The notes: generated from the letters alone by a model not told the origin. A stretch of DNA of 64,000 bases from Agarilytica rhodophyticola (GCF_002157225.2 NZ_CP020038.1:1883001-1947000), one strand, 5' to 3'; shown: positions 47,411-55,198, counted from the first letter of the stretch. Numbers and translations are program-made.

Positions 47411-47452
47411 TGTGGAATTTTCTGACCTTACTATAAAAAACAATCTGGCGCA
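47411..47452 (+). promoter_or_regulatory. Repeated leader sequence after attC, copy 1 (possible promoter)
   Basis: A 41-42 base stretch starting TGTGGAATTTTCTGAC, found again at 48478 and in worn form at 49775. CTGTGG and TATAAA 16 bases apart could serve as -35 and -10 boxes. Confidence 0.4.
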
Positions 47453-47561
47453 AAAAAAACTCATAAAGACACATAAAATTACAGGATTGAGGGCAAAGGT
47501 TTGATAGTCGCGGGCATTAGGGGTGACCTGTTCTAGCCAATTGAACCTGTTAGAGTTTTAC

Positions 47562-47625
47562 CTATAACATTCATTGGAAAGCCGTTGTGGATAAACGGGA
47601 ATTCCGACTAATTATATTGTTAGAT
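47562..47625 (+). repeat. attC2-like recombination site
   Basis: From CTATAAC to GTTAGAT (47619-47625), which fits the R' consensus GTTRRRY. The arms GGAA/TTCC and CCGTT/AACGG form a short hairpin. The R'' box does not match the start of the preceding gene-less cassette, so that cassette may be decayed. Confidence 0.6.
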
Positions 47626-47654
47626 GAAGGTTATATCGAAAAAGGAGAGTATGC

Positions 47655-47984
47655 ATGAAGAAGAACTTATACTTAATTTTATTTTTTATATCTTGCACAG
47701 TTTCTGCATCGGATGTGGGTTTGCCCTCACAAACCCTAGATCTTTCTGATAGCCCATTTCCACTCATCCAAAACTGTAATAACTGCCAAATTCCAGCTCA
47801 TCATATCCCAAATGTAAGTGCTAAGGCTAAGATGCCAGGGATGGCCGGTAATCATCTAGGGCTGCCCTTAAATTCAGTTTCGTTATATGTAGCTACAATA
47901 AAAAGCCAGAAGAAAACTATTAAGAAACTGAAATTGAAGATACGCCTTTTAGAAATTAAAATTAAGGATTTAGAAGATGAATGA
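47655..47984 (+). CDS. Cassette exported protein with C-terminal coiled coil
   Basis: A 109-residue protein with a signal peptide (LILFFISCTVSAS), a mature part with a Cys pair (NCNNCQIPAHH) and Pro/Gly-rich stretch, and a C-terminal Lys-rich coiled coil (KSQKKTIKKLKLKIRLLEIKI). AGGAGA 7 bases upstream supports the ATG. The last 8 bases overlap the start of the next gene (ATGAATGA), so the two products are made together. The next protein begins with a coiled-coil-like stretch too; the two could pair across or at the membrane. The C-x2-C could bind metal or form a disulfide. No family recognised. Confidence 0.7.
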   Translation: MKKNLYLILFFISCTVSASDVGLPSQTLDLSDSPFPLIQNCNNCQIPAHHIPNVSAKAKMPGMAGNHLGLPLNSVSLYVATIKSQKKTIKKLKLKIRLLEIKIKDLEDE

Positions 47985-48411
47985 TATTGATACACAATTG
48001 GAAGAGCTTAATACAAGCATTCAGAAAGAAGAATTAAATTTAGCTCAATCTTACGATGCGATAGCTCAATCTAATCAACTCATCGAAAATACTAGCTGGT
48101 GGTCAGTCACTGAGGCTATGACCATAAGTTCAGTTCTGCTCATTTTCTTTTTCATTGTTCTTTGTCTTGCAACCTATTTAATTCGAATTGGGCGTAGTCC
48201 TGAAATGGTGATGAAATTTTTCGGGACTATATTAATCATAGCTGTAGCCTCCTTTCTCGTGGTTGCCGGATACGATGATAAGCAAATAGCTCCTGTTATA
48301 GGTCTTTTGGGCACCATAGCTGGATATTTATTGAGCAAAGACGGTAATTCTGATAATGACAAATCATCTAACAAATCAATGCAGACGACCGCTAACGGGG
48401 CGGATGATTAA
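47977..48411 (+). CDS. Cassette membrane protein with attC-encoded tail
   Basis: A 144-residue protein: acidic helical N-terminus (DTQLEELNTSIQKEELNLAQSYDAIAQ), then three hydrophobic helices at about 47-66, 79-96 and 104-118, and a hydrophilic tail. The last 15 codons, ending KSMQTTANGADD, lie inside attC3, so the tail is encoded by the recombination site. Tails like SMQTTAN are a known by-product of genes running into attC sites and carry no functional message. The gene overlaps its upstream partner by 8 bases. Function unknown. Confidence 0.75.
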   Translation: MNDIDTQLEELNTSIQKEELNLAQSYDAIAQSNQLIENTSWWSVTEAMTISSVLLIFFFIVLCLATYLIRIGRSPEMVMKFFGTILIIAVASFLVVAGYDDKQIAPVIGLLGTIAGYLLSKDGNSDNDKSSNKSMQTTANGADD

Positions 48412-48421
48412 AGCGTTATAT
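48365..48421 (+). repeat. attC3 recombination site
   Basis: A 57-base site from CATCTAAC (R'') to GCGTTATAT (R', GTTATAT at 48415-48421) with the inner sequence TCAATGCAGACGACCGC, the typical layout of short gammaproteobacterial attC sites. It contains the stop codon of the preceding gene. Confidence 0.9.
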
Positions 48422-48477
48422 AGAATGACCGCTGTGTAGATACTAATACGCCATGGCTTGCTTTTGTGCAACAGCAG

Positions 48478-48518
48478 TGTGGAATTTTCTGACTTTACTA
48501 TACAAAGTAATCTGGTGC
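48478..48518 (+). promoter_or_regulatory. Repeated leader sequence, copy 2 (possible promoter)
   Basis: Differs from copy 1 (47411) at about five of 41 positions. GTGTGG and TATACA are 16 bases apart. It lies 57 bases inside the cassette instead of directly after an R' box. Confidence 0.4.
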
Positions 48519-48693
48519 GGGACAGAACTTAAGTAGATCAACAAGATGATACTATTAAATGCAAAAAATTATCCATAATAGTTATTAATGTAGAGTTTAT
48601 GCCAACAGTCCCCAAAAATAAATGTAAATCAGAGTACTTTGAGCAAAGTCTAGGAATACACAAAATCTAGATAGTCTGACTTCTGAAGAAAGA

Positions 48694-48936
48694 ATGCTTT
48701 TAGAAGAAATATGTATGCGAAATGCTTCCGGTATAAGCTTAACAAAATCAGAAACAGGAGAATCACTACTAGATAAAGAAATATTTTATAATTTTTTTAA
48801 ACCATCTACAATTACAAGTTGCGATCGACTAGTTCATGCGTTAAATCTATACGGAGTCAAATATGAGATCTTCCGACGAATAGGTTCAGACAGAAAAGTA
48901 TCTCATACACTTTCGTTAAATATTATAAGAGCCTAA
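48694..48936 (+). CDS. Small cassette protein, unknown
   Basis: An 80-residue soluble protein starting MLLEEICMRN, with two probable helices and a C-terminal RKVSHTLSLNIIRA segment that looks like a final beta strand. The ribosome binding site is weak (GAAGAAAGA). It precedes the HNH gene by 92 bases on the same strand. No family recognised. Confidence 0.45.
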   Translation: MLLEEICMRNASGISLTKSETGESLLDKEIFYNFFKPSTITSCDRLVHALNLYGVKYEIFRRIGSDRKVSHTLSLNIIRA

Positions 48937-49028
48937 GCTACTTGTAAAAAATTCCATAAAAGACGCATTGTATGAAGCCTGATTATTTATTATGCTCCTT
49001 ACTTCATCACAAACATTGAAGGTAGTTT

Positions 49029-49718
49029 ATGGCTTATAAGAAGGGAAGACCTCATATACCAGAAAAAGTTAAGCGACAGGTTATGACTGAGGCGGGACAT
49101 TGCTGTATCGTGCGGCATTGCAATGAGCATATAGTTGAAATTCATCATATTGATGAGAATAGAGAGAATAACGATCCGAGCAATTTAGCTGTTTTATGTG
49201 ACAAGCATCATAAGCTCGCACATAATAAAACTATCTCAAGAATGGATTTGAGAGAGTATAAAAAGTTACTTTTTTCTCCGTTACAGCCTATCGCTGTGGG
49301 TATAAGTGAACATGATAAAAAACTTCTTAAATATATTAATGAATTATTTTCATATGATACTATTCTCTTGATTAAAAATGAGCATTTTCAGAAAATCGTA
49401 AAACAAGAAGTTATCGATCCATTTATCAAATTATTCTACCGCTCCAAAGATCCTCTTTTTAGATTTACAGACCAAAAGTTAGAGTCAATTCGAATAGAGC
49501 TTCTAAATAAAGCTGAACAGTTTTTTTCTCATTTCGAGCAGCAGTCCGCTGGACTAGAAAATGCTTACGAATACATTGATATTAGTGAAATTCAAAGAAT
49601 TTACCCCCAAATGGTTGAGTATTGGTCACAATACTCTGATGATACAGTAGAATTAGCTAATGGCTTCTGTAATTCAATGGAAAAACTCAGAGCAGAACAA
49701 ATAAACTACGAAATATAA
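49029..49718 (+). CDS. Cassette-borne HNH endonuclease-like protein
   Basis: A 229-residue protein. The N-terminal 75 residues form an HNH domain: IHHIDENRENN (His39-His40), Asn52 in DPSNLAVLC and CDKHHKLAH (His60-His61), with Cys26, Cys31 and Cys57 as likely structural zinc ligands. The C-terminal 150 residues are helical and unrecognised, perhaps a sensor or partner-binding domain. AAGG upstream supports the ATG. The stop codon TAA is inside the R'' box of attC4. HNH proteins with helical C-terminal halves occur in phage-defence systems, and integron cassettes are known to carry defence genes, so a defence role is plausible but unproved. Confidence 0.8.
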   Translation: MAYKKGRPHIPEKVKRQVMTEAGHCCIVRHCNEHIVEIHHIDENRENNDPSNLAVLCDKHHKLAHNKTISRMDLREYKKLLFSPLQPIAVGISEHDKKLLKYINELFSYDTILLIKNEHFQKIVKQEVIDPFIKLFYRSKDPLFRFTDQKLESIRIELLNKAEQFFSHFEQQSAGLENAYEYIDISEIQRIYPQMVEYWSQYSDDTVELANGFCNSMEKLRAEQINYEI

Positions 49719-49767
49719 CAAGTAAACCCAGGTGAGGCCTACGGCGCACCTGATTTAGGCGTTAATG
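49713..49767 (+). repeat. attC4 recombination site
   Basis: A 55-base site from ATATAAC to GCGTTAATG. Left arm TAACAAGTAAACCCAGGTG and right arm CACCTGATTTAGGCGTTA are imperfect reverse complements with the expected unpaired bases. Confidence 0.85.
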
Positions 49768-49774
49768 TCTATTT

Positions 49775-49803
49775 TGTGGAAAAGCTGACTTTCTAGTATA
49801 GGA
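49775..49803 (+). promoter_or_regulatory. Repeated leader sequence after attC, copy 3 (worn, possible promoter)
   Basis: TGTGGAA and a CTGACTTTC stretch resemble copies 1 and 2. TTGTGG and TATAGG lie 17 bases apart, just ahead of the next gene. Confidence 0.35.
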
Positions 49804-49809
49804 TAATTT

Positions 49810-50133
49810 ATGATTAATAACTTACAAAAAGAATCAGTACTAATTTGGTCAGTAGATGAAAATAATGTTGACTCATCACGTGTTCGCAGAGATATTGCTA
49901 GGTTTGAATCATGGTTAAATGGAAACGAGGCTGGGAGTATAACATTCTTGAACTGGGGGCTATTAATAGTTCTGGATGAAATGTTGGACGATGATTTAGA
50001 AATGAAGTTACTTTTAGAGACCCCATGGGGTAACAATTTACTTAATGAGGCGAAAAGACAAGCTTGTAATCAAATACAGATAATCACCGGTTATCGTTTG
50101 CCTGTGGATAGCAATCTAAAGGTAGTAAAATAA
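49810..50133 (+). CDS. Small acidic cassette protein
   Basis: A 107-residue soluble acidic protein, helical in the first part (SSRVRRDIARFESWLNG), with a hydrophobic strand (FLNWGLLIVLDEML) and a final helix with RQACNQIQIITG. AGGA 6 bases upstream supports the ATG, and the gene begins 43 bases after attC4's R' box, as expected for the first gene of a cassette. I could not find a matching attC after it, so the right edge of the array is not defined. No family recognised. Confidence 0.65.
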   Translation: MINNLQKESVLIWSVDENNVDSSRVRRDIARFESWLNGNEAGSITFLNWGLLIVLDEMLDDDLEMKLLLETPWGNNLLNEAKRQACNQIQIITGYRLPVDSNLKVVK

Positions 50134-50316
50134 GTCAAATTTCAGTTTTAACTGTCGTAGATTAAAATTCGAAATATATCATTTGGCAAAATGGAAATAG
50201 GCGCTATTTGAAGGTAAGTCCCAGCCAAAGATAGAATGATGATGAGATATTACCAACAACAGTAGCGCTTCGAGTTTTAATCCACGTTACAATAACTTAA
50301 CTCCAAAAAATCAAAG

Positions 50317-50820
50317 CTAATTTTTTCTTATAAAAGCAGATAAGGCATCCAGCTCATCGCCTGAATACCCTCCTATTCCTTGAATAGAATATCCTGTAGG
50401 TGCATCGAAAACAAAATACCTACCACTTTGAGTGCCATACCAAGGCGAAATTTTTAAATTTGTGTGAAACCTTAAACCAAACACCCTATTGCTTCTCCTT
50501 CTATTATAAAACCCTTCAATTTTCTTTATATACTCAGTTGGTCCTAATGAAAAAAAAGTTAATGATCCTCTATTCCCTCCATGTTTATTTTTAAAAAATG
50601 TATTGCCAAAGTCATCTAATACTTTTAATTGTATTGCATCTATTCTATTGCCATAACGAATGTTAATGCCACATATTCGTTGGCTATCCGGTAATTTATC
50701 AACAAACTCCTTACCTAATAATCCACCAACAGGGCCAACGTTAAAGCTCGATGAGTGAGAGTAATTTGCAAATAATATTAAAGATAATATGATTACTTGA
50801 ACTAAACTGAAACTCTTCAT
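50317..50820 (-). CDS. Secreted jacalin-like lectin domain protein
   Basis: A 167-residue exported protein. After a signal peptide (IILSLILFANYSHSS) the whole mature part is a jacalin-like lectin domain: GPVGGLLGKEFVD at the start, ICGINIRYGNRIDAIQLKVLD, a GGNRGSLTFF loop, and the closing YSIQGIGGYSGDELDALSAFI. Such beta-prism domains bind sugars; the usual C-terminal GIGG-YxG-xxxDxL stretch of the sugar pocket is intact. The ATG at 50820 has AGAGG 6 bases upstream and is preferred to a start 120 bases earlier. It is on the opposite strand to the cassettes, so it may be an inverted cassette or lie outside the array. The product probably acts in glycan adhesion. Confidence 0.8.
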   Translation of the reverse strand: MKSFSLVQVIILSLILFANYSHSSSFNVGPVGGLLGKEFVDKLPDSQRICGINIRYGNRIDAIQLKVLDDFGNTFFKNKHGGNRGSLTFFSLGPTEYIKKIEGFYNRRRSNRVFGLRFHTNLKISPWYGTQSGRYFVFDAPTGYSIQGIGGYSGDELDALSAFIRKN

Positions 50821-51119
50821 ATATAACCTCTTTATATCAATTTTGAAATCCAAATATTGTTTATATCGTTTAAAAAATGATACATAAAAAACTGAATTTT
50901 TATAAAAACATATGTGCCAAAAAATTGGACTTAATTTCAATTAAAAATATAAGTCACTCTATATGAAGCTCTATTAATCACTGATTCTTATATTATTGCT
51001 GATGGTTAGCCCAGGTACATTTACGCTTGATTCTCTAACTTGTCTTTAAATAGCAGATGATGATGAAAATTTATTCCAGTAATTTTAAATGAGAGTATCA
51101 TAGTGGAAAACGCAACCTT
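50821..51119. other. AT-rich gap between cassette array and recombinase cluster
   Basis: About 300 bases. No attC, gene or strong hairpin seen; it marks the passage to the mobile element on the right. Confidence 0.4.
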
Positions 51120-51545
51120 TTATTTGTTTGCCTTAAACCCGAGCTTGATCCACTGATCATCCCAAAGTTTGGGTGTATCCGCACCTAGAGTAAAGAGCGT
51201 CACCCCCTCGGATATATTTTCATCAAGAATCGCCTGAATAATATCGGGTGCCAATACATTAAGATTTAAGATACGACTGACGTAACTATTATCCACACCC
51301 TCTTTGTTGGCTAACTCTTTTATAGACCCATAGGTGCCGCTGTTTAGCTTTTGCTCCCATTCATAAGCCCTTGCTAGCGCTAACTGGAGCGGCGTGGGCT
51401 GGCTATCCCAAGGGCGGCAGTCGCTATCTTTACTACCGGGTAGGGTAATAATCTTACGGCCACTGCGTACTTTAGGTTTTAACGGTATCTTTATAGAGAG
51501 GGAGCCGTCACTGCTTTCAATTATATAGGGTGTTTGACTATCCAT
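51120..51545 (-). CDS. Recombinase-cluster HTH protein
   Basis: A 141-residue protein. The central part (TPLQLALARAYEWEQKLNSG, then SIKELANKEGVDNSYVSRILNLNVLAPDIIQAIL) contains a helix-turn-helix like those of ParB/KorB-type or RecT-neighbour proteins that habitually follow large serine recombinases with a DUF2924 gene. Its start overlaps the end of the recombinase gene by 8 bases. It probably acts as a directionality or regulatory factor for the recombinase; this is inferred from the conserved trio. Confidence 0.75.
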   Translation of the reverse strand: MDSQTPYIIESSDGSLSIKIPLKPKVRSGRKIITLPGSKDSDCRPWDSQPTPLQLALARAYEWEQKLNSGTYGSIKELANKEGVDNSYVSRILNLNVLAPDIIQAILDENISEGVTLFTLGADTPKLWDDQWIKLGFKANK

Positions 51546-52896
51546 TGACCACCTTCTCGTTGGATGCTTTCGGAGTTATTTCTTGTGCCAGTTGCTCGAG
51601 TCCATTCTTTCTCAGTCGGAGATCTATGGCATCGGGGGTAATAATAATTTTCTCTATCATCAGATGAATGAGCCGTGCCTGCTCATCAGGAAAGAGTTGC
51701 TCCCAAATCGTCGTCATCCTTGTCAGCGCTACCGCTACCATGGCTTCGTCTAATTCATCATCGTGAACCCGGGCGATAGTGGTCACCTCTCTGACGATCT
51801 CAGGTGATGCTAATAAATCCATTATTTGTGTGGTTACGGCGGCTTCTATTTCACTGGCCGGAAACCGGGTTAAATCGGAAGTGCCAGCGCCTTCTTTCGC
51901 ATCACGTATACTGAGGTAGTAGCGATATCGTTTACCATTTTTGTGACGACTATTGGCAAATGACGTGGTGAGGGCACGACCTTCTGCATCAAAGAGCAAT
52001 CCCTTTAATAAGAAAGGAACCTTTGCACGCGTATTGTTGCCTTTTGCTTTGCAGTTTTCAGTAAGCCTCTTATGGACAGCTTCCCAGAGTGTCTTATCGA
52101 TAATGGCGTCATGCTTACCTTCATACCACTGGCCTTTGTGTCCAATCTCACCCAAGTACGTTCGATTCTGAAAAAGCTTATAAATAAAGCCTTTATCGAT
52201 GAGCTTCCCAGGACGATGTTTATTATCTTTTGTTGTCCACGATTTTGTTGTTATCCCATCGAGGCGTAATTCTTTTACCAGTTGTGTGGCTGATCCCATC
52301 TCTAAAAATCTTGAGAAGATATGACGAACGGTCTTAGCTTCATTGCTGTTAACCACTAATAACCTATCCTCAACATCATAGCCGAGCGGTGGAATACCTC
52401 CCATCCATAAGCCTTTTCTTTTACTCGAGGCCACCTTATCCCGTATGCGCTCTGCCGTGACCTCACGCTCAAATTGCGCAAAGGATAATAAAATATTTAG
52501 CATTAAGCGCCCCATAGAGCTAGTCGTGTTAAATTCCTGTGTGACAGAAACAAAGGATACGTTCATGCGCTCAAATATCGCCACAAGCTGCGAAAAGTCA
52601 TGGAGGCTTCTGGTAAGGCGATCTATTTTATATACCACTACCGTATCAATTTTATTTTCTTCAATATCTTTCATTAAGCGTTTAAGGGCAGGGCGCTCCA
52701 GTGTCCCACCAGAATAGGCGGCATCATCATAGTCATCATCGACTGAAACCCAGCCTTCACTTCTGTGCGAGGCAATATACGCATGTCCGGCATCTTTCTG
52801 AGCATCAATAGAATTGTAATCTTGATCCAGTCCCTCTTCGTGGGATTTTCGTGTGTAGACAGCACATCGACGTTTAGGTATAACATGTTTACTCAT
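51538..52896 (-). CDS. Large serine recombinase
   Basis: A 452-residue site-specific recombinase. The N-terminal resolvase domain has the catalytic Ser18 in AVYTRKSHEEG, VVVYKIDRLTRS with the conserved Asp-Arg pair, and QFEREVTAERIRDKVASSKRKGLWMGG leading into the recombinase domain (GFIYKLFQNRTYLGEIGHKG). A zinc-ribbon region is reduced: the usual paired Cys are not seen around FLLKGLLFDAEGR. The C-terminal helix ends with HLMIEKIIITPD. Such enzymes integrate or excise phages and elements without high-energy cofactors. It is the central gene of a minus-strand trio and points away from the replication module at 54-63 kb. Confidence 0.9.
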   Translation of the reverse strand: MSKHVIPKRRCAVYTRKSHEEGLDQDYNSIDAQKDAGHAYIASHRSEGWVSVDDDYDDAAYSGGTLERPALKRLMKDIEENKIDTVVVYKIDRLTRSLHDFSQLVAIFERMNVSFVSVTQEFNTTSSMGRLMLNILLSFAQFEREVTAERIRDKVASSKRKGLWMGGIPPLGYDVEDRLLVVNSNEAKTVRHIFSRFLEMGSATQLVKELRLDGITTKSWTTKDNKHRPGKLIDKGFIYKLFQNRTYLGEIGHKGQWYEGKHDAIIDKTLWEAVHKRLTENCKAKGNNTRAKVPFLLKGLLFDAEGRALTTSFANSRHKNGKRYRYYLSIRDAKEGAGTSDLTRFPASEIEAAVTTQIMDLLASPEIVREVTTIARVHDDELDEAMVAVALTRMTTIWEQLFPDEQARLIHLMIEKIIITPDAIDLRLRKNGLEQLAQEITPKASNEKVVNG

Positions 52897-52911
52897 CTAT
52901 TTTTCTTTCCC

Positions 52912-53394
52912 TCACTTTTTCTTTTTCGATGGGGTGTTAGGCTTACGCAAACCAAAAAACGCAGGTCCAGACCAATGTGTACCGGTAATCTCTTTCGCAA
53001 TTTTGGATAAGCTTTTATAGAGCTGTTTTTGAAATTCAAACTGTCCGTCTGATCGCACAATCACCTCGTATTCCACATCGTTATAAAGTCGCTTCAAAAT
53101 GGTGCCTGGTACAGGGGTATAAGTGCCTTGTTTATTTTTGCTTTTATTGAACACATAGGATTTACTGATGATTTCAATACGTTGTGTATTTTTAGCAACT
53201 ATTTTCTTATCTTCAGCAGTTAACGCGTTAACTTGTAATGCATAAGCCAGACGTCGTTCAATATAGCTTCGTGCTCGCACTGGGGGTGGTGTCGGGTTGA
53301 ATTCCTGCCACATGACTAACAGTTCTTTCATGGTCATACTTTCAAGTTGCATGATCTGCGTCAGTGTAGAAGGGGGGGGGGCTGTTATCGGCAT
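52912..53394 (-). CDS. DUF2924 protein with a C10 tract near its start
   Basis: A 160-residue basic protein matching DUF2924: an N-terminal helix (MTMKELLVMWQEFN), RSYIERRLAYALQ, PGTILKRLYNDVEYEVIV, FEFQKQLYKSLSKIAKEITG and THWSGPAFFGLR. DUF2924 genes almost always sit just before a large serine recombinase, as here (15 bases). Codons 5-8 contain an uninterrupted run of ten C (ten G on the plus strand, 53372-53381), so slippage could switch the frame on and off. Confidence 0.85.
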   Translation of the reverse strand: MPITAPPPSTLTQIMQLESMTMKELLVMWQEFNPTPPPVRARSYIERRLAYALQVNALTAEDKKIVAKNTQRIEIISKSYVFNKSKNKQGTYTPVPGTILKRLYNDVEYEVIVRSDGQFEFQKQLYKSLSKIAKEITGTHWSGPAFFGLRKPNTPSKKKK

Positions 53395-53474
53395 GGCTGT
53401 CCTTTGGATGTTGATAATAGGTTTTCCATGTACGCTCAGGTAGGCAGACGAAGCAAGCTGTTAGTTAGTCTTCG

Positions 53475-53639
53475 CTATATTTTGGCGTTTAAAGCTTTTT
53501 TATCTGCATGAATCCGCTTATCTTTTTGATATAATGATTGAAATCGTTTACGTATTAATCCATTTGATAGTATTTCAGCAATTTCTTTTATCCGCTCTTC
53601 GACTGTCATGTCATGAGGTAATCGCTTGTTGTTTGTCAC
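53475..53639 (-). CDS. Very small recombinase-cluster protein
   Basis: A 54-residue protein from GTG at 53639, with AAGG 11 bases upstream. It reads LPHDMTVEERIKEIAEILSNGLIRKRFQSLY: the M-T-x-x-E-R-x-x-E-I-A-x-I-L-x-x-G-L-x-R pattern is common in tiny genes preceding DUF2924/recombinase pairs. An ATG at 53609 would start inside that motif. Function unknown; it probably belongs to the same minus-strand operon. Confidence 0.5.
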   Translation of the reverse strand: MTNNKRLPHDMTVEERIKEIAEILSNGLIRKRFQSLYQKDKRIHADKKALNAKI

Positions 53640-53961
53640 GTGTTGAGGAACCTTTGTTGTTAACCCATGTTCTTATTGTAGAAAATAAATGAGGAGGGAT
53701 GCGATAAGACAATTGGTAACGAGTTGCATTGCATTATAAGAGTATGTCACTGCTGGTAAGAGAAAGTAATTCTAGGGAGGTTTTTTAAAGCTTTTATTTT
53801 TCTATTTTTAACATACTTTAATGTTAACAAGTGAAATAAAAGCGATTTGGTTTTGATTCTTATTATTTATTTTTTGTTTGCATCATGCTGATATCACGTC
53901 GTGGTAGCTTTTCAGTAGTTGGTTTCCAAATTTTTACGCTTTCTTAGATTCGTTTTTTACC
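53640..53961. other. Divergent intergenic region of the mobile element
   Basis: About 320 AT-rich bases between the minus-strand recombinase operon and the plus-strand module; promoters for both are expected here. ACATACTTTAATGTTAAC near 53810 is weakly palindromic. No gene seen. Confidence 0.4.
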
Positions 53962-55110
53962 ATGGACGACAGTATGCCTATGTCTCTTGATCCGTGTACG
54001 CGCTTGTTGCACGCTGTTAACACCGATACTTATCATTCACTTATCCATTCTAAAATAGCCGCTGCCTCTCATGATACTCAAGGCGGTGTGAATACCGCGA
54101 ATATGTGGGCAGACTCGATTTTTTTAGTGGCTCAAAACATTAAGCGCTTTGAGCTTTCCTCGGTAAATTCTGCGATGTCTGACGGAGAACGGCAGACATT
54201 CTATTCTATCCACAACGAACATGAGCAAAGCCTTTGGCTCTATGTGCATCATCAACATCTATTTCATGAAGTGGTGGCTGTGTTGTTAGCGGAGGATCAT
54301 CTTTCTGACCCTAATACCACTGTATTTCAGTTGCCGCCACTGTTGACTCTCAACGAGGGTCAGCACCCCCTTGTGCATTATAAACGCAATTTAGCGGGTA
54401 TGCTGAGATACGCTGAAGAGGATATTGATATAAAAGTCGTCAAGCGCTTACTCTCAGAGTATGCTTATAATTTTAAAATTCTTGTGTACCTTAATCGCTT
54501 ACCCAAAGCCAATGACTATCCCATTGATGGGCGCACGGCATTACTTTCTAAATCATGGTCGCAAGCCGTCAGTATCGTCTACGATCCTAGAACAGGAATA
54601 ACGGATGTGACGGCCAGTACGCTATATACACGTAAAATGAATACGGTATTTTTTGCCCGTTATCTTCTCAATATCAGCGACGTAGGAAAAATACAATACC
54701 CTAAGCCCTATCGTTATCAATTGTTGACAGGTAACTCTCACCAAGCGTCGGTGGATAGTCAGGCACTACTCCAGGTTAATCAGGTGCAACCCACTCTTAA
54801 ACTTGATTACGTTACATCAGACGCTTCTTATCTCCCCGTGCACTATGATGCAGCGAGACGTATCTTAAAAATAAAAGGGAAGCCAGATTGGTATATTGGT
54901 GGCGAACGTCGTCCTTTGGCGATTCGTTATATGTATGAGCAAGCCAAAAAAGGACGTTGGGAGTTACCGGCTAAAGAAATTCTAGCTGCAACTAAAATAC
55001 CTGGACAAAGAGGTGGCGCAACACGCATGCAATCATTATTTAGTAACTCGTTGGAATGGGAAGACTATATCGTGAGTCCTAAAAGAGGATATTATTGTTT
55101 TAATATTTAA
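53962..55110 (+). CDS. Hypothetical protein with winged-helix-like C-terminus
   Basis: A 382-residue soluble protein, rich in His, Tyr and Leu, without signal peptide. Most of it is unrecognised. The last 85 residues (PLAIRYMYEQAKKGRWELPAKEILAAT, then GATRMQSLFSNSLEWEDYIVSPKRGYYCF) look like a winged helix whose final hairpin closes the protein. It heads the plus-strand module but is separated from the rest by a terminator. Upstream MDDSMPMSL offers two nearby ATG starts. Perhaps a regulator of the element; no evidence beyond the fold. Confidence 0.7.
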   Translation: MDDSMPMSLDPCTRLLHAVNTDTYHSLIHSKIAAASHDTQGGVNTANMWADSIFLVAQNIKRFELSSVNSAMSDGERQTFYSIHNEHEQSLWLYVHHQHLFHEVVAVLLAEDHLSDPNTTVFQLPPLLTLNEGQHPLVHYKRNLAGMLRYAEEDIDIKVVKRLLSEYAYNFKILVYLNRLPKANDYPIDGRTALLSKSWSQAVSIVYDPRTGITDVTASTLYTRKMNTVFFARYLLNISDVGKIQYPKPYRYQLLTGNSHQASVDSQALLQVNQVQPTLKLDYVTSDASYLPVHYDAARRILKIKGKPDWYIGGERRPLAIRYMYEQAKKGRWELPAKEILAATKIPGQRGGATRMQSLFSNSLEWEDYIVSPKRGYYCFNI

Positions 55111-55198
55111 ATAAAAAATTAGCGCGTATGACCACGATAATTTTCACTCGGAGCTAATGTTAAGCAATAGTATCATCATTTAATTTTGTGCAATTAAT

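Larger units (their letters stand above)
47619..48415 (+). mobile_element. Integron gene cassette B (two overlapping genes)
   Basis: Starts at GTTAGATG and ends at the R' box of attC3. The R'' box of attC3 is CATCTAAC, an 8-of-8 reverse complement of the cassette start. It carries a short exported protein gene and a membrane protein gene that overlap. Confidence 0.85.
48415..49761 (+). mobile_element. Integron gene cassette C (HNH nuclease)
   Basis: Starts at GTTATAT and ends at the R' box of attC4, whose R'' box ATATAAC is the exact 7-base reverse complement of the start. At 1.35 kb it is long; about 280 bases precede the first gene and contain a second copy of the leader repeat, so two older cassettes may have fused. 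Confidence 0.8.

Noticed and set aside
47283-47474. 63-codon minus-strand frame
   Set aside because: It lies across attC1 and the leader repeat, which explain the sequence better.
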